A stretch of 64,000 nucleotides of DNA, from positions 1 to 64,000 of the forward strand of contig JABANN010000084.1 in the NCBI GenBank assembly GCA_013115125.1. Direction: 5' to 3'. Shown piece after piece: positions 46,205-57,171 of this stretch (positions within the stretch are counted from its first letter, which is position 1; each line of letters begins with the position of its first letter). The position numbers and the translations under genes were made by a program. The DNA comes from Perkinsus olseni (lineage: Eukaryota > Perkinsozoa > Perkinsida). The notes below the pieces were generated by a model that made no database searches, had not been told where the DNA came from, and saw nothing but the letters and a program-made list of their open reading frames with translations.

Positions 46205-46799
46205 ATGGGAGGTGGAGTAAAGCGGCTGATTGTCGCTTGGTTATTCTTGGGATTCGGTCAGGCCTTGAGAGATGATCGACAGGAAGGTTCAGGTGAGCCG
46301 CGTTGCGGGCTCGTCGTTTGTCGGGATTCCTTTGTCCTCAGGCGTTGAACTGGATCTTGGGGGTGGCTCGTCTCTGCTACAGTTCGTGAATTTCAAGGCA
46401 CTCGGCGGAGCTGCAGTATCTTTCATGCCACCTCAGGTAGGATCGCCCTGTGATATTCACTATCGATACGGGCTGCTGCTGATGAGGTATGCAGCACCTT
46501 AATTTGTTCAGTTCCGTGGTATGGCTGGAGGTGCTTTGAACCTTCTGGAGGCGGAGGCTCTACGGAAAAAGGTTAGAGAGTGCCACGACATCAGCGCGTA
46601 TCCGGAGGTTGGCTTTGTGCAGGGTGTGGTACCGCTTATGGGAGGAGGGCAGGACTATCATTGGGTCTGTGTGTGCACTGAGGAGGAGGAAAAGAAGCCA
46701 GAGAAGAAGCGAAGATGCCCAGCCGCTCAGCCAACCACTCCTACTAAGGAGAAAGGGACGCCGTTGGGGTGCATGCCTCGGGCCAGCCTCAACAGATGA
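46205..46799 (+). CDS. Small secreted protein of unknown function, three exons
   Basis: Exons 46,205-46,292, 46,342-46,436 and 46,512-46,799 join in exact phase and encode 156 aa. The N-terminus MGGGVKRLIVAWLFLGFGQA is a signal peptide. The mature chain reads VELDLGGGSSLLQFVNFKAL, FRGMAGGALNLLEAEALRKK, CHDISAYPEVGFVQGVVPLM and GGGQDYHWVCVC, then a highly charged tail (EEEEKKPEKKRRC). Gly-rich with several Cys. No domain is recognised. Introns are 49 and 75 nt. Confidence 0.7.
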
Positions 46800-46959
46800 T
46801 GCATGAGACTTGCTAAGCTGTACGTCTGGAACGCTCTGGTTGCGTTGATTTAGCCTACTTCAGTTGATTCGCAAGAGGCACCCTCTTAGTGGGAGGCAGT
46901 GATATGTTCTGCACGGTTCCTGGGACTTCAGGTTGTAGTGATTTTTAGATTTCCATACG

Positions 46960-49298
46960 ATGATGTCGCTTCGCCGTCTGCCATCATGCTCGTCTCCTTT
47001 GAGAGTTGGTGCTGCATTCGTCACACGGCGATGCATGTCGTCGGCTGAGCGGAACCAGGGGTCCAGCAGGTGAGGGTGCGTCCTGTTAGACTGGCTACGT
47101 AATAAAATATGCTGACTCGAATGTGCTTATAGCCCTGTTGAACTGTGGACTTGGCTTTCGTGCGAGATCACCAGTCTTCGCATTCCGGGCGATCGGAGTA
47201 TTGGCGTATGGTCGTGAGGATATGGATCGTCGTTTGAGGCTGAAAATGCCAAGAGCATTCAGGTCGTCGTGGCGGTCGAGGATCCCTAACCTCACGGACG
47301 ATCAGAAGACTATGGCAATGGCTGCTGGTTTCGCTGTAGTCGCCTTCTCGATGTGGAAGTGGCAGCATGATAAGGTATTATGCTGCCCTGGGTCAAAGGC
47401 CTGTGATCCCTAGTCAATAGCCTTTCGCTCGGGCTTACGAGAACACTCACTGCGAGGAGAACACAGCCGATAAGGGGACTCCCGGCGTGGTAGCGGTGGT
47501 TGACAAGCTGCCTGAGGATTTCGACCTGCGCAGCGGTGCCGTGAAGATCTCCCTTTATCAGTATGAGAGCTGCCCATTTTGCCGGAAGGTAGATATGCGA
47601 ATGGGGAAATGTTCACAGCGTGGAGTACCAGGTCCGTGGAGTGCTGGACTACCACCGTCTACCTTACAAGTTGGTCGAAGTTCACCCCTTGACCAAGGCA
47701 GAGACTAAGAGTTTTGCTCCCGATTATAAGAAGGTTCGACTGAGCGGGCTAGCAAGAGGTCAATGGACCGGGCTGCTGATGATGATCAGGTGCCTTTGGT
47801 GACTTTTGAGTGCAATGGTCGAATGGTGCAGATGCGAAATTCATCAGGTGACCGCGTTGAGTTAGGGACGAGACAGTACGTTCCTCTTTAGATATCGTCG
47901 CTGCTGTTGCCGGAGCGATGGGCACTGTCGGGCAGCCGAGCGAGGGCAAGGATATTGTGAAGGCACCAATACCCACTCCACGTAGAACTCCTCGCATGCA
48001 ACTCACCCTCTTGAGCGCCCGATCTGCTTCTAAGTTTCGCCCGACCTTACCGTCCACGGCCGGTTTATTGCAGAACCGATGTTTGATTTTGTGACCAACT
48101 TGGACGTAATTGGTAACAATACTAAGTGCATAATACAATTATATTGTATTCATTGTATAATGATATTCTTTATTTTATTATATTATTTATTATATTTATT
48201 ATTATATTATTTCTTTATTTATATTCTTTCATTATATTATATTATATTATATTGTATAATTATATAGGGTTAATATTGATTCTGTATTCAAGAGCCGAAT
48301 ATGAGGCCTTTTCTTCCCAAGGCATCGGCAGTTTTCGGGTGAATTCCCGCTATTCAGTTCGAAATCTGACAATTTTTAATATTGTCTTTCAATTAATTCT
48401 TCTCTCGCATCAGTTCTCCGGCCAGTCTATTTGTTTGCACGAGGACCTGAGCCCTACCGTTGACTATCCTGAAGGGCTACGAAAACGCTGAATATATTCG
48501 TCAGTTACGAAGAGCATGACGGGACCAGAAGCCGTAGTACCTGCGAAGAAGGAATCGACCGCCGAGGGTGAGGAACGTAAGAGCCTCCAGTGTCGACCTC
48601 GATAGCGTGTTCCACAACAGGGGCCCCCGGTGATGCCAATCTCAGTATCGGGGAGCAATGGGTACTCTGGGCTGACCAGTGCTTGGTAGTGTACTCTGAT
48701 GGCGCCGCTCTCGATATGTGTTTGTGTTCACCTAGGTACAACTGATCGTAATTAATATATATAGGAATCTCAGGGAGTCTATGGAGACCTTTGACTACCT
48801 TCTCACACACAAGGAGTTCGGGTACGTATCTAAGATGGCCGTATACTGGAGTGGTACATTCGTGATGATGATGGTGTCGGGAGCGAGGAGGAAGAAATAC
48901 CACGTTCCTAAGGGGGAAGAGCGGCAAGCGCTGTACGAGGCAGTTGACATGATGGTTGGTCAGATGGGCGAAAACAGGTAGTCGTGGGGCGTGGATCGAT
49001 CGCTAGGGTTGCCGCTTACGAGATGGTGATGGTTGATTTTTACAGCTTCCTCGGCGGCAAGTCCCCGTGTAAAGCGGACTTCAACGTCTACGGCGTATTG
49101 AGGTCTGTGGAAGGATTCACGACTGAGCGACTCCTCTGGGAGAATACTAAAATCAAGGGATGGTTAAGTGGCTCCGAGCAATCGTGTGCCGCATGGCTGA
49201 TGATCAGGTACGACCGTATGACGGAACTTGTAGGCCCTTCGATGGCAGACACTTTTGTGCCGAGAGGTCCTTCCACCATTACCGCTGTAGCCGCATGA
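46960..49298 (+). CDS. Membrane-associated prostaglandin E synthase-2-like protein (GST/thioredoxin fold)
   Basis: In this family an N-terminal membrane anchor is followed by a glutaredoxin-like domain and a GST-C domain. The start MMSLRRLPSCSSPLRVGAAF is Arg-rich like a mitochondrial presequence. A membrane helix follows (QKTMAMAAGFAVVAFSMWKW). The glutaredoxin part reads VKISLYQYESCPFCRK+VRGV with LDYHRLPYKLVEVHPLTKAE and YKK+VPLVTFECNGRMVQMRNS; human PTGES2 has [20 protein letters not shown]. The CxxC is intact. The GST-C part includes WADQCL+VQLIVINIYRNLR, ESMETFDYLLTHKEFGYVSK and FLGGKSPCKADFNVYGVLRS. Relative to human there is extra sequence after DIVAAVAGAMG (48.0-48.5 kb) and an extremely AT-rich intronic stretch. 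The joins between 47.1-47.3 and 48.05-48.65 kb are unresolved. Confidence 0.85.
48128..48268 (+). repeat. Extremely AT-rich (TTATA-type) low-complexity stretch
   Basis: About 140 bp made almost only of A and T, with repeated TTATATTA-like units, inside an intron of the PTGES2-like gene. Composition is far from the roughly balanced flanks. It may be a microsatellite expansion or inserted organellar DNA. Confidence 0.8.
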
Positions 49299-49414
49299 GT
49301 ATTTTATGACACGTTTGATGTGAGACGCTCCGTCAGTTAGACTGCTTGGCGGTTAGTACTTGTTATGCGTCGTTTCTGAGACCAATGAGCAGCCGATTTC
49401 TGAAAGTTTGGGGT

Positions 49415-49717
49415 CTAGTGGGCCGGGGAGTCGTTGTTATTGGCTTTCGTTCGAGAGCCTTTTCGTGGTGAGAGCCGTTGATTGCAGTGATCGATGAGGC
49501 AATGGGGAGGGGTTGGAGAGATCTTCAAATCGTAGCTAAGGAGAGCGCTCGGGAGGTTAGATAGGAAAAGATAGACTTGTGAGGTACTTCGTGGTGGGAC
49601 ATCATTTTCCTGGCACACGGAAATGATCTCTCCCCGGTCTCCTGGGGTTGTTCCCGACGCATGGACGATCGGAAAGGTGTACTTTGAGCAATGGCGATAC
49701 TGCCGTAGCACATTCAA
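49415..49717 (-). CDS. Possible small minus-strand ORF
   Basis: A 100-codon frame from an ATG at 49,717 (MNVLRQYRHCSKYTFPIVHA) in the 460-bp gap between the PTGES2-like and UBX genes. Its start is 43 bp from the UBX start on the other strand. No domain is seen. It may be chance. Confidence 0.2.
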   Translation of the reverse strand: MNVLRQYRHCSKYTFPIVHASGTTPGDRGEIISVCQENDVPPRSTSQVYLFLSNLPSALLSYDLKISPTPPHCLIDHCNQRLSPRKGSRTKANNNDSPAH

Positions 49718-49759
49718 GGTCGGGCAAGGATAAGCTAACTCTTAGTATAATTTGAAAAA

Positions 49760-52319
49760 ATGTCCACTGGTCCTGATTCGAGTGGTCCGGCTGCTGTAGA
49801 TGACTCGGTGGCATCTTTTATGGGCCTCACTGGATGCCCGACAGCGGCAGAGGCAAAACAGTATATTGAGATGGCTGGAGGGAATTTGGACCGGGCTGCC
49901 TCCCTGTATTTTGATGTTGGAGTAGGAGGGGCGGCCGTACCGGAGGAAAGTAGTGAAGTCTATTAAAATTAATCACTCAAGTCGTTCTGCCGTGGTACGT
50001 CAGATGTTCGAGCGGCCATCCCAGCATTTCGTGACACTCTCCTGGCGTCGCCTGCAGAATCACAGCCGGGTAGCAGAGGCTCTCAGAACAGAAATATTAG
50101 GTGGGCGAGGCCTTGTTGTGATTGGTATCTGACATTTCTAGCTGCGTGCAGTTACATTAGAATGGGGTCTCCGAGTGGCCAGGGAGGCAGTTCTAATGAC
50201 GATGATACTCATATGAGCGATGCGGCTGCTGAAGATGAGGAGTTTTACTTCGACGATGAGGAAGAGCAAGATGAGCAAGAATCATCAGCGGCTAACCAGG
50301 GCGAGAAGGGTAGTAGGGGAGTTCGGGGAAAACAGCAACGGCCGCGTTATAGTGGGTTGGTAGAGTCCTCTGTTCAGCTTTCATGGACCTCTTCAACCTC
50401 CCCAAAGGCCTATCCTCGCCCTTGCCCTTCGCGGAAGTCATCGCGAAAGCCCGGAATGATAAACGATGGCTTATCGTGAATATTCAGGATAACCAGAATT
50501 TCGCCAGTCACAGTCTGAATAGGTAGTACCCACTAACTTCAGTCGGAGGACCAGGCTCGGGGCTGGATGACATCGCCTTCTGTGGAGCTCATAGTGGACT
50601 GTCGATCTACGAGGGGTCGCCCGATGGACGCTACATCCAAGCCGACGAGCGGTCTGGACGTTTGACCCGTGACTAGCGCTGGAATGGGTGCCGTTGGCGG
50701 CTGCGATGGTTCGGAGTTGATACAAAACGTATGATTTGGTCAATATGCACTGATGGCGTCGGAAGAGCTACTCGTAGTATACTGAATATAATCTTTGCCT
50801 TGGTGGTTGACGAGACGTGATGCAGAATCTGCCTGCCCAGCGAGCTCGATGGCTGTCCAAATACCGCATGGTCTCGGCGCCGTTGCAGCCCCCCTCCCGC
50901 TGTTGACTCAGGGACATATGGAAGCAGTCGATGGTGCAGGACTTGCTCAAGACCGGCTTCATACTCTGGCAAAGGTCTAAGGAGGAGCCTGAGGCGGTGC
51001 AGTACCTTAATTACTATTGCAAGGATGATCAGGTAGTAGTATGCCACTTCGCGCGCCACGAAATTCCAATGGTGCGGGATTCAGGCATCGCTGCCGTTAA
51101 TACATGTTTTGGACCCGCGGACGGGGCGCAAGTGCGAACAGTGGGATGTTGCGAAATTCTCCAAAGACGTAATTTCTCTCCCCCCGATTGATCTGTTCGA
51201 ACCTCCCTCTCAGCCCGTCGAAGCTTTGCAGAAGATGACTGATTTCACAGACCGGTACGACTTTGATAAACCGCCGCCGAGCAGGAGGCACCATCGTCAT
51301 TCTGGAGTAAACAGGCTGAAGAACGGAGGGCGTCTTGTTATATCCTTGTTAGGCCGCGTCTTCCCAGCCGTCTTCATCGAGCCCGTCATCACCACCGAGC
51401 TCTGACGCCCCTCTGGATGGTGGCCTCCCGGCAGCCCCCGCAGTTGAGGTCCCACCCATGCCTAGTTTACCAGCAGAAGGAGACAAGGATGTAGTTAAGA
51501 TAGGGATCAGGATGAGTAATGGCGAGAGGAAGAAGGCCGTGCTAGGGAAGGAACAGTCGCTGGAGGTGCTAATGGGTGCAAGGTGAAGCCGTTTGACGGA
51601 GGCTAGTATCGATTCTGTCCAGAATCTTTATCGAACGGAAAGACTCATTTCAACCATCGACATGCTCATTTCATGGTTTCTGCTTGAGATGGCGCGATGT
51701 CGGCGTCGGCCAGGGCTATCGCCGGAGCGCCGTCCCTCTAGCGGATTCTTCTCGAGCACCGTTATACTCGAATTAGAAAATCGAGGCCGCCTTTACACGT
51801 ACTGTTAACAAAAGCGTCCTGCGTTGTTCCGACGAGAGAGGCCGCACGTGGTGCAAATCGTTCAACGCCCTTAATGAAGCGCATGCCTCAGTCACGAGCA
51901 TCCTAGCTGTGTTTTTTTTTCCTGGGAATGGGTCGGTAGCAGTCCACCAGCTCGGCGGTTATGGCACAAAATGACTTCAAATTGCGGCCGGAGTGAGCTT
52001 CTAGATCGCCGTGCAATAATGAGAATTCTAGCTTCTACTCGTCTCGAACTCGTCTCGTAGCCGATAGTGATGGATCTGTCGGCTAGAGTCTTATTTGTCT
52101 TGCTATCTCCTGCCTGTCTCTGCTCAGGACCTCCTCGCTTTGGTAGCTAACTGGGAAGGCGTTAGCCTCTCGGCCTTCGATCTGAAGGAGTTGATGCCAC
52201 CTCCAGGTCGTAGTGTAAAGGAAATGCTGAAGAGAGAGAACGCGACTGTTGGCAACTCGGGCGTCAACGGGTGCATGCTCACAGTGGTTTCGACTGAATC
52301 TAAAAAAGCTGATGATTGA
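49760..52319 (+). CDS. UBA-UAS-UBX protein, Cdc48/p97 cofactor (UBXN7/Ubx5 type)
   Basis: Such proteins bridge ubiquitylated substrates to Cdc48/p97. The start MSTGPDSSGPAAVDDSVASF leads into a UBA domain (GCPTAAEAKQYIEMAGGNLD, AASLYFD). Exon 2 has DVRAAIPAFRDTLL. An acidic linker follows (DEEFYFDDEEEQDEQESSAA). The UAS domain reads FMDLFNLPKGLSSPLPFAEV, NDKRWLIVNIQDNQNFASHS, MVQDLLKTGFILWQR, VIDPRTGRKCEQWDVAKFSK (human UBXN7: WLMINIQNVQDFACQCLNR, ILDPRTGQKLVEW). The UBX domain begins DVVKIGIRMSNGERKKAVLG and is split by an intron of about 540 nt before DLLALVANWEGVSLSAFDLK. The usual FPR loop of UBX is replaced by FDLKELMPPPGRSVKEM, so p97 contact by the classical motif is uncertain. Confidence 0.85.
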
Positions 52320-52484
52320 ATCCTCGAGGACGATGCCCTCCGTCGTTTCTGCTTGCTGCGTGGTAATTACTATTCTAAGCTACGTACAGGTGGTCAGTGT
52401 TTGAGATGGAGATGGGTGTTGGAAAGAATGGCGTCAAGATCGCTTCGACGGTGATGAATTATCAACAGTTTTATCACCTTTACT

Positions 52485-55173
52485 ATGACAGAGACTGTAC
52501 GAGAAGGTTCTCAAGGGCCACCAGAGGACCAGACAGCAGAGGGTGATGTTCACGTGAACGATATCCGTATTGAAGAGGCTCATCCTAGTGACACGTCCCC
52601 GAACCGTCGGCGCTCAGCTTCAGAAAGGCGGCCGCGGACGAGCACCCTTGCTGGTGAGAGGAGCGGACGGTCGCACTCGACCGGGGCTCATCCTGTTGGT
52701 CGGGAGAACTCCTTGCCACAGAGCAAGATGCTCATGGTAGCGGTGTGTGATGGGAAGTGGTTGAAGTAGTAGTGGTGAGCAGGTGCACATGAGTGACTCT
52801 CGGTTGTCGGCCAACTTGAGTGCAGTCGATCCCGCATCAGCGGCAGCAGCGGCGTCCACTGGGGAGCCCATGCTTGGGTCGGTCGAATTAGCGGACAAGA
52901 CCAGTGGGTCAGGCTCGCCGGCCGAACGTGATAGGGACAGCTCTGTGGACATGTCACCGGGCATCCACCGTGGTCAGCCTGGTGCGGCACGGTCTACTGC
53001 CGAGTTATCGTTCTTGGTCCAGAAAGGTAGTCAGAGATGGGGTTAAGAGGATTTCCTCAGAGCTCTGGTGGTCAGGCATCCGAGGGGTACTGTCGCCAGG
53101 AGCCAGTGCCGTCAAGCGTCAAGGAGGCACTGTTACGAAGCAATATAGGGCCTCGGTAGGAAGGAGCCGTGGCATGCATGGTCGTATCGTTTAGCTGACC
53201 ATAGTCGTTCAGGTTGCTACACTCGGTGCCAAAAGTCAGACGCGGTTCGAGTCCAAGGCCATCATACCTACATTTGATTTCAGCACGTACAAGGGAAGGA
53301 CCTTCGCTAAGCTGCGCCGGTGAGTTCCCGTCAGTCGCCTCCGTCCATCAACTCATCTCTCCTTGTTAGAGTGTTCGGTGTGACTGATGCGGAGCTGGTG
53401 TCCTCACTCTGTGACTATCCTCTTCGGACCCAATCGGGTACAGGAGACGCTGGGAAGTCCGGCAGCATCTTCTGGTTTACTAGTGACTCCAAGTACGACC
53501 GGCCTTATTTTTTTGTGGTTGTCGTCCACCGGTGGTGAGCAGGTATTTACTAAAGTCGATATCACGAAAAGAGTCCATATTGCTGCAGAACATAGTGGGC
53601 GATTATCTTAAACACTTCATCAAGTTAGCCGCGGCGGAGCGATGAAGTTTTCTCGGTATTTTGTTTCTCAGGAATTCCAACTCTATTTTATGTCGGTTTT
53701 TCGCTCTGTTTAAAATCAAACTTCAAGGTTTCAAGCGAAGTGAGTCGTGCTGCTTCGCTCCGCTAAGAAATAGGGTTTGTTTCACCACTTTTGATGTCAG
53801 GCACCAGGTTTGTAGTAATGAATAATATCTTTGGCGGGCTGTCGTGCCAGCGGAAGTATGATCTCAAGGGGACCACCGAGGACAGGTCGGTCGAGTTGGT
53901 GATCGAACCCGTCTATGCAGAGCACACTTCAGATACGTAGCACAGAATTCTGGCCTGCAGACGTCTCACGGGACGGGCAAGGGAGAGCATGCCGGTGGAG
54001 CTGATGGTGGCCAAGACACCCCACGGTCTCCGAAGGTCCTCAAGGACCTCAACTTCTCTGGTCAGACTGTCATGTTACCCGAGGTAACTTAGTCCTTCGG
54101 GTGCTGCTGCCCCCTCGATGGCATGAACAGGTCCTCTGTGCGGCTATCAAGTCGGCTATTGTTTATGACACCGAGTTCCTCATGAAACATAGAATTATGG
54201 ACTACTCGCTCATCCTTGGCATCCACGAAACGACGGGTAGGCAGACCTTCGTGAGGATCTTACGGTGCGGGGGTCATCACTCGTGTGACAGATGTCGCGG
54301 CTGTGAAGGCACTGGTGGACGCCGATCAAGTTGCCGCAGCCATTGTGGTGAGCGCCAGGTCGAGGCCTTTGAAGCGTTGGTCGATCGTGGTCGATTGTTA
54401 GGTGTCCTCTGCTCCGGCCACCCCTACTGCAGTGGCACCCCGTAGTCGCTTGTTTGAGTTGTATCAAGGAGGCGTGCCTGGCTGGGATGATGAGCGAGGT
54501 AAATTCTGCCTCTCACATTTCTTGGCCGATCACTGCCCAAAGATCCTTCCGCAATTCTTTCTGACGATCTAGAACTCCTCCTGCTTTGCATACGGATTCG
54601 ACATGATACTAGCACTCGTGTGGTACCATATTCAAGTCGCTGTGGGAGACATTTTTTTGGATGATCAGAAGCGAAAATCCTCTGCTGTTAGACCACCTGA
54701 GCCTTCCGCTGTGTCAGGTGTATGCATGGTGTACTACGTCGGTATAATTGATATCTTGCAACAGTACACTTTCAAGAAGCGAGCCGCTAGAGTGATGAAA
54801 AAATACACTATTGGGTGGGTGCCTCCTCCTCCTCCTCCTCACCCCTGCGGCGCTCCCATCCGGCTGTAGTTCGGTGAATCGGTGTTTCCTCGTCAGATGC
54901 TTCCATGAGATTGATACGGAGCCACCGGAATACTACCGGAACCGTTTTGTGAAATATCTCGACGAAAAGTTCGTTCCACTTTCGGATGCCGAGCTGTCAA
55001 AGAAACACGCGGAAGTCCCAGAAGTTCAGAGTTTTCTGATGGACCAGGCCGACCGGAAGAACGGGAAACGAGAAGTTTCTGCAAAACGAGTGAAGAGTGT
55101 CCTTCAACAGCAAGAAGCACAATCTGCTGCTGCAGCTGTGCGCGTGAATGACGATGACCATCGGGCAAACTAA
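52485..55173 (+). CDS. Phosphatidylinositol phosphate kinase (PIPK family)
   Basis: It makes PI(4,5)P2 or a related lipid at membranes. The N-terminal region is Ser-rich and unconserved (RRRSASERRPRTSTLAGERS; SAVDPASAAAAASTGEPMLG). The kinase domain exons read FAKLRR+VFGVTDAELVSSLC, GKSGSIFWFTSDSKY (the Gly-rich 'GkSGs.F' motif), KSISRKESILLQNIVGDYLK, TRFVVMNNIFGGLSCQRKYD then LKGTTEDR (the 'MNN.F.....rYDLKGs' block), IVYDTEFLMKHRIMDYSLIL (catalytic MDYSLL) with GIHETTG, GVCMVYYVGIIDILQQYTFK (IGIID.L) and DTEPPEYYRNRFVKYLDEKF. The charged tail ends NDDDHRAN. At least twelve exons. Pieces around 53.05-53.2 and 54.25-54.6 kb remain unassigned. Confidence 0.9.
53244..53283 (+). repeat. PIPK intron end with tRNA T-arm-like sequence
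   Basis: CGCGGTTCGAGTCCAAGG (exact B-box consensus at 53,244-53,254) lies about 30 nt before the acceptor TTGATTTCAG of a PIP kinase intron. Confidence 0.6.
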
Positions 55174-55514
55174 CGCTGTTACTCAGCTAGTTTTCCATTT
55201 CTGTACCATTTTGTGTGATGACGTGCACTACAGATCTTCGGCGTTTGGCCGCTGCGCGTACCATTTTGTGTGAGGTGCCTTGGGCACTCCGCTGCCATCA
55301 TCGTCGTCGTTGCGCAGGATGTCTCTTGTGCATAGATTGTGTTCAGTAGTTGCCGTCTGACGGAGTGATATTTATCATTGTTATGCCCTTTGCCTCGTTT
55401 GAGTGAGTCAATACGGTCTATGCACCAACCGTGAGGAGTTGAGGGCACTAACGCGAGATGAGGATTTCACAGCACACGGTGCGGCCTCTAATTGGTAAAG
55501 CATGCAGACAGGGG

Positions 55515-56617
55515 CTATTCAGCATTCTCCTCGGGCGCCGCTTGACTTTCTTCGGGCGGACCCGGGGTGTCCTCCGTTTTTTCTTCTGGTACCTCGGCTG
55601 ATTCTCCTTCCGGTGATTCGATCGCGCAAGCCACGGCGTGTCGCAGTTGATCCGTTGGCCCTGAGAGACGGTTCAATAATCATCAAACGATTAACATGAC
55701 CTACTTGCTGTGTACGCAACTACGAAGGCAAGCATGATGACACTACCGTCAAAAGCATCCGGACCAGGGGAGGTGTCTAGGTCTGATCTCAAGGGTTTCA
55801 ATTCGCACAGCGAAGAGAGCGTCGTGTACCTATTCTGAAGTCGTCCGTTGAAGACCCTTCTTGGAATTCTGTGCAAGTGAGCGTGAAGTGACGATGTGAA
55901 ACCCTGTAAGCCTTTTTAGTGGCGTCACTGGCATCTGTCACTTCTGAAATGAGCGCGCGAGTGCTCAGCGGAAGCAATCCGCGACGCCGTTCTACGCAGA
56001 GTGTCATGTTTCTGATCTTTGCCGCACTTGACCTTGACACTAAGCTGACTTGCGTTGATGGAGTCTTTTCCCTTGCCGTTACACTTCACTTCAACCTACA
56101 CCCACACTCCAGTGGCGGGCAGAGTTGGTGAGCCTACCTTCGCAGTGGTCGAGCCTGCCTTGTTCATAACGCGAGCCTTCACTTGCGCTGCCCAGCCACT
56201 TTCTGACACTTTCACTTCGGGCGAAGCGATTTCCACGGTTCCCAGAATTTCTCGAGTGCCGCCAGAGTGATCGAGGAAGCCTTCCCTGCATGAAGACTAT
56301 GGTAACCGAGTCATCATCATCAGCCTACAGTGTGAATGTTTTGTCGTCAGCGGCCGCATTTTGGTCGGTTTTCGACCGAGACCGCTGCGTCGACGACTGT
56401 TTCACGAATTCAAGCCACTCGATGTCATCTGTTGTATATGTCTTGTAGTTCGACGAGTAACTGAGGAGAGCACCTGGGCTTGCAGTTGGTCCCGGGTTCG
56501 ATCCCACGGCCCGGCTCGCTGTATGTGGCACTTGACGGGCTTCTTGGAGTCGGGTAGGGCAGTCCCGTCGCCAGTTAGCTTGCGGGGAGCAGATTCACAG
56601 CACTGAGCGTTGCCCAT
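55515..56617 (-). CDS. Predicted doubly acylated protein (MGNAQCC start) of unknown family
   Basis: Exons join in phase on the minus strand: MGNAQCCESAPRKLTGDGTA (then LPDSKKPVN), YSSNYKTYTTDDIEWLEFVK, EGFLDHSGGTREILGTVEIA, SPEVKVSESGWAAQVKARVM, VEVKCNGKGKDSINASQLSV (then KVKCGK), KVTDASDATKKAYRVSHRHF (then TLTCTEFQEG), and an acidic C-terminus (EKTEDTPGPPEESQAAPEEN). Gly2 followed by Cys6-Cys7 is the usual N-myristoylation plus palmitoylation layout. The middle alternates short beta-like strands. Apicomplexan IMC sub-compartment proteins share this start, but homology is not shown. The only minus-strand gene in the right block. The join near 55.65-55.85 kb is uncertain. Intron 1 is a complete-looking antisense tRNA-like sequence. 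Confidence 0.65.
56461..56532 (-). repeat. 72-nt intron resembling an antisense tRNA
   Basis: The plus strand reads CTGAGGAGAGCACCTGGGCT then TTGGTCCCGGGTTCGATCCC (exact B box 56,495-56,505), covering D-arm-like, anticodon-arm-like and T-arm-like parts in about one tRNA length. Pairing of the anticodon arm is poor, so a working tRNA gene is unlikely. On the minus strand it is an intron in phase (GTGCCA...CCTCAG). Confidence 0.7.
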
Positions 56618-57171
56618 AAAACACACTAACACGGACTGTCTGCTACATTCACCGGAGGGAACTGCGCTCAGTCTCGAAGCATTTCGATTAGAATGGCGGG
56701 CGCGATTTGCTTTGGCTCCTTGAGGACTAGCGAAACCTCCGACCTCATCGTTCATCATGCCCAAGGACCCTGTATTGGACTTGTAATCGCGGAATCGCTG
56801 CGCCGCACTTTCACTCGGCCATCATCACTGTGTCTTCTTCAACTTCAACTCCGCAACTCCGCAGGGGACATTCTTTGTGTTGCGGGCTAGCCTACTGCGC
56901 ATCAAGATGCATTGTGATACGCTAGCGTTGCCCTGTTCTGGATGAGAGAGGGCGGGGACCTCGGGGGTTGCCTTAGAATCCGCGTAGAGTCGTTGTTGGA
57001 AGAATAGCTATTCTACTGCGAGGAAGCCTGTCGACTTTTCAAGTTGTTGAGGTACTTTAGTGAAGAAAAAGGGGGACTTCCAGCAAGACTAGAGCATGCT
57101 AATAGGAGAGAGGACCCTGCCTTGTTCCTGGACTAGCTTAGTTTCGATCAGCATTTTGTGGGGTGTTCTGA

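Noticed and set aside
56461-56532. A functional tRNA gene (Ala-like) on the plus strand
   Set aside because: The B box and a D-arm-like piece are present, but the anticodon stem pairs poorly and no matching 5' acceptor strand is seen. The same interval makes an in-phase intron on the minus strand.
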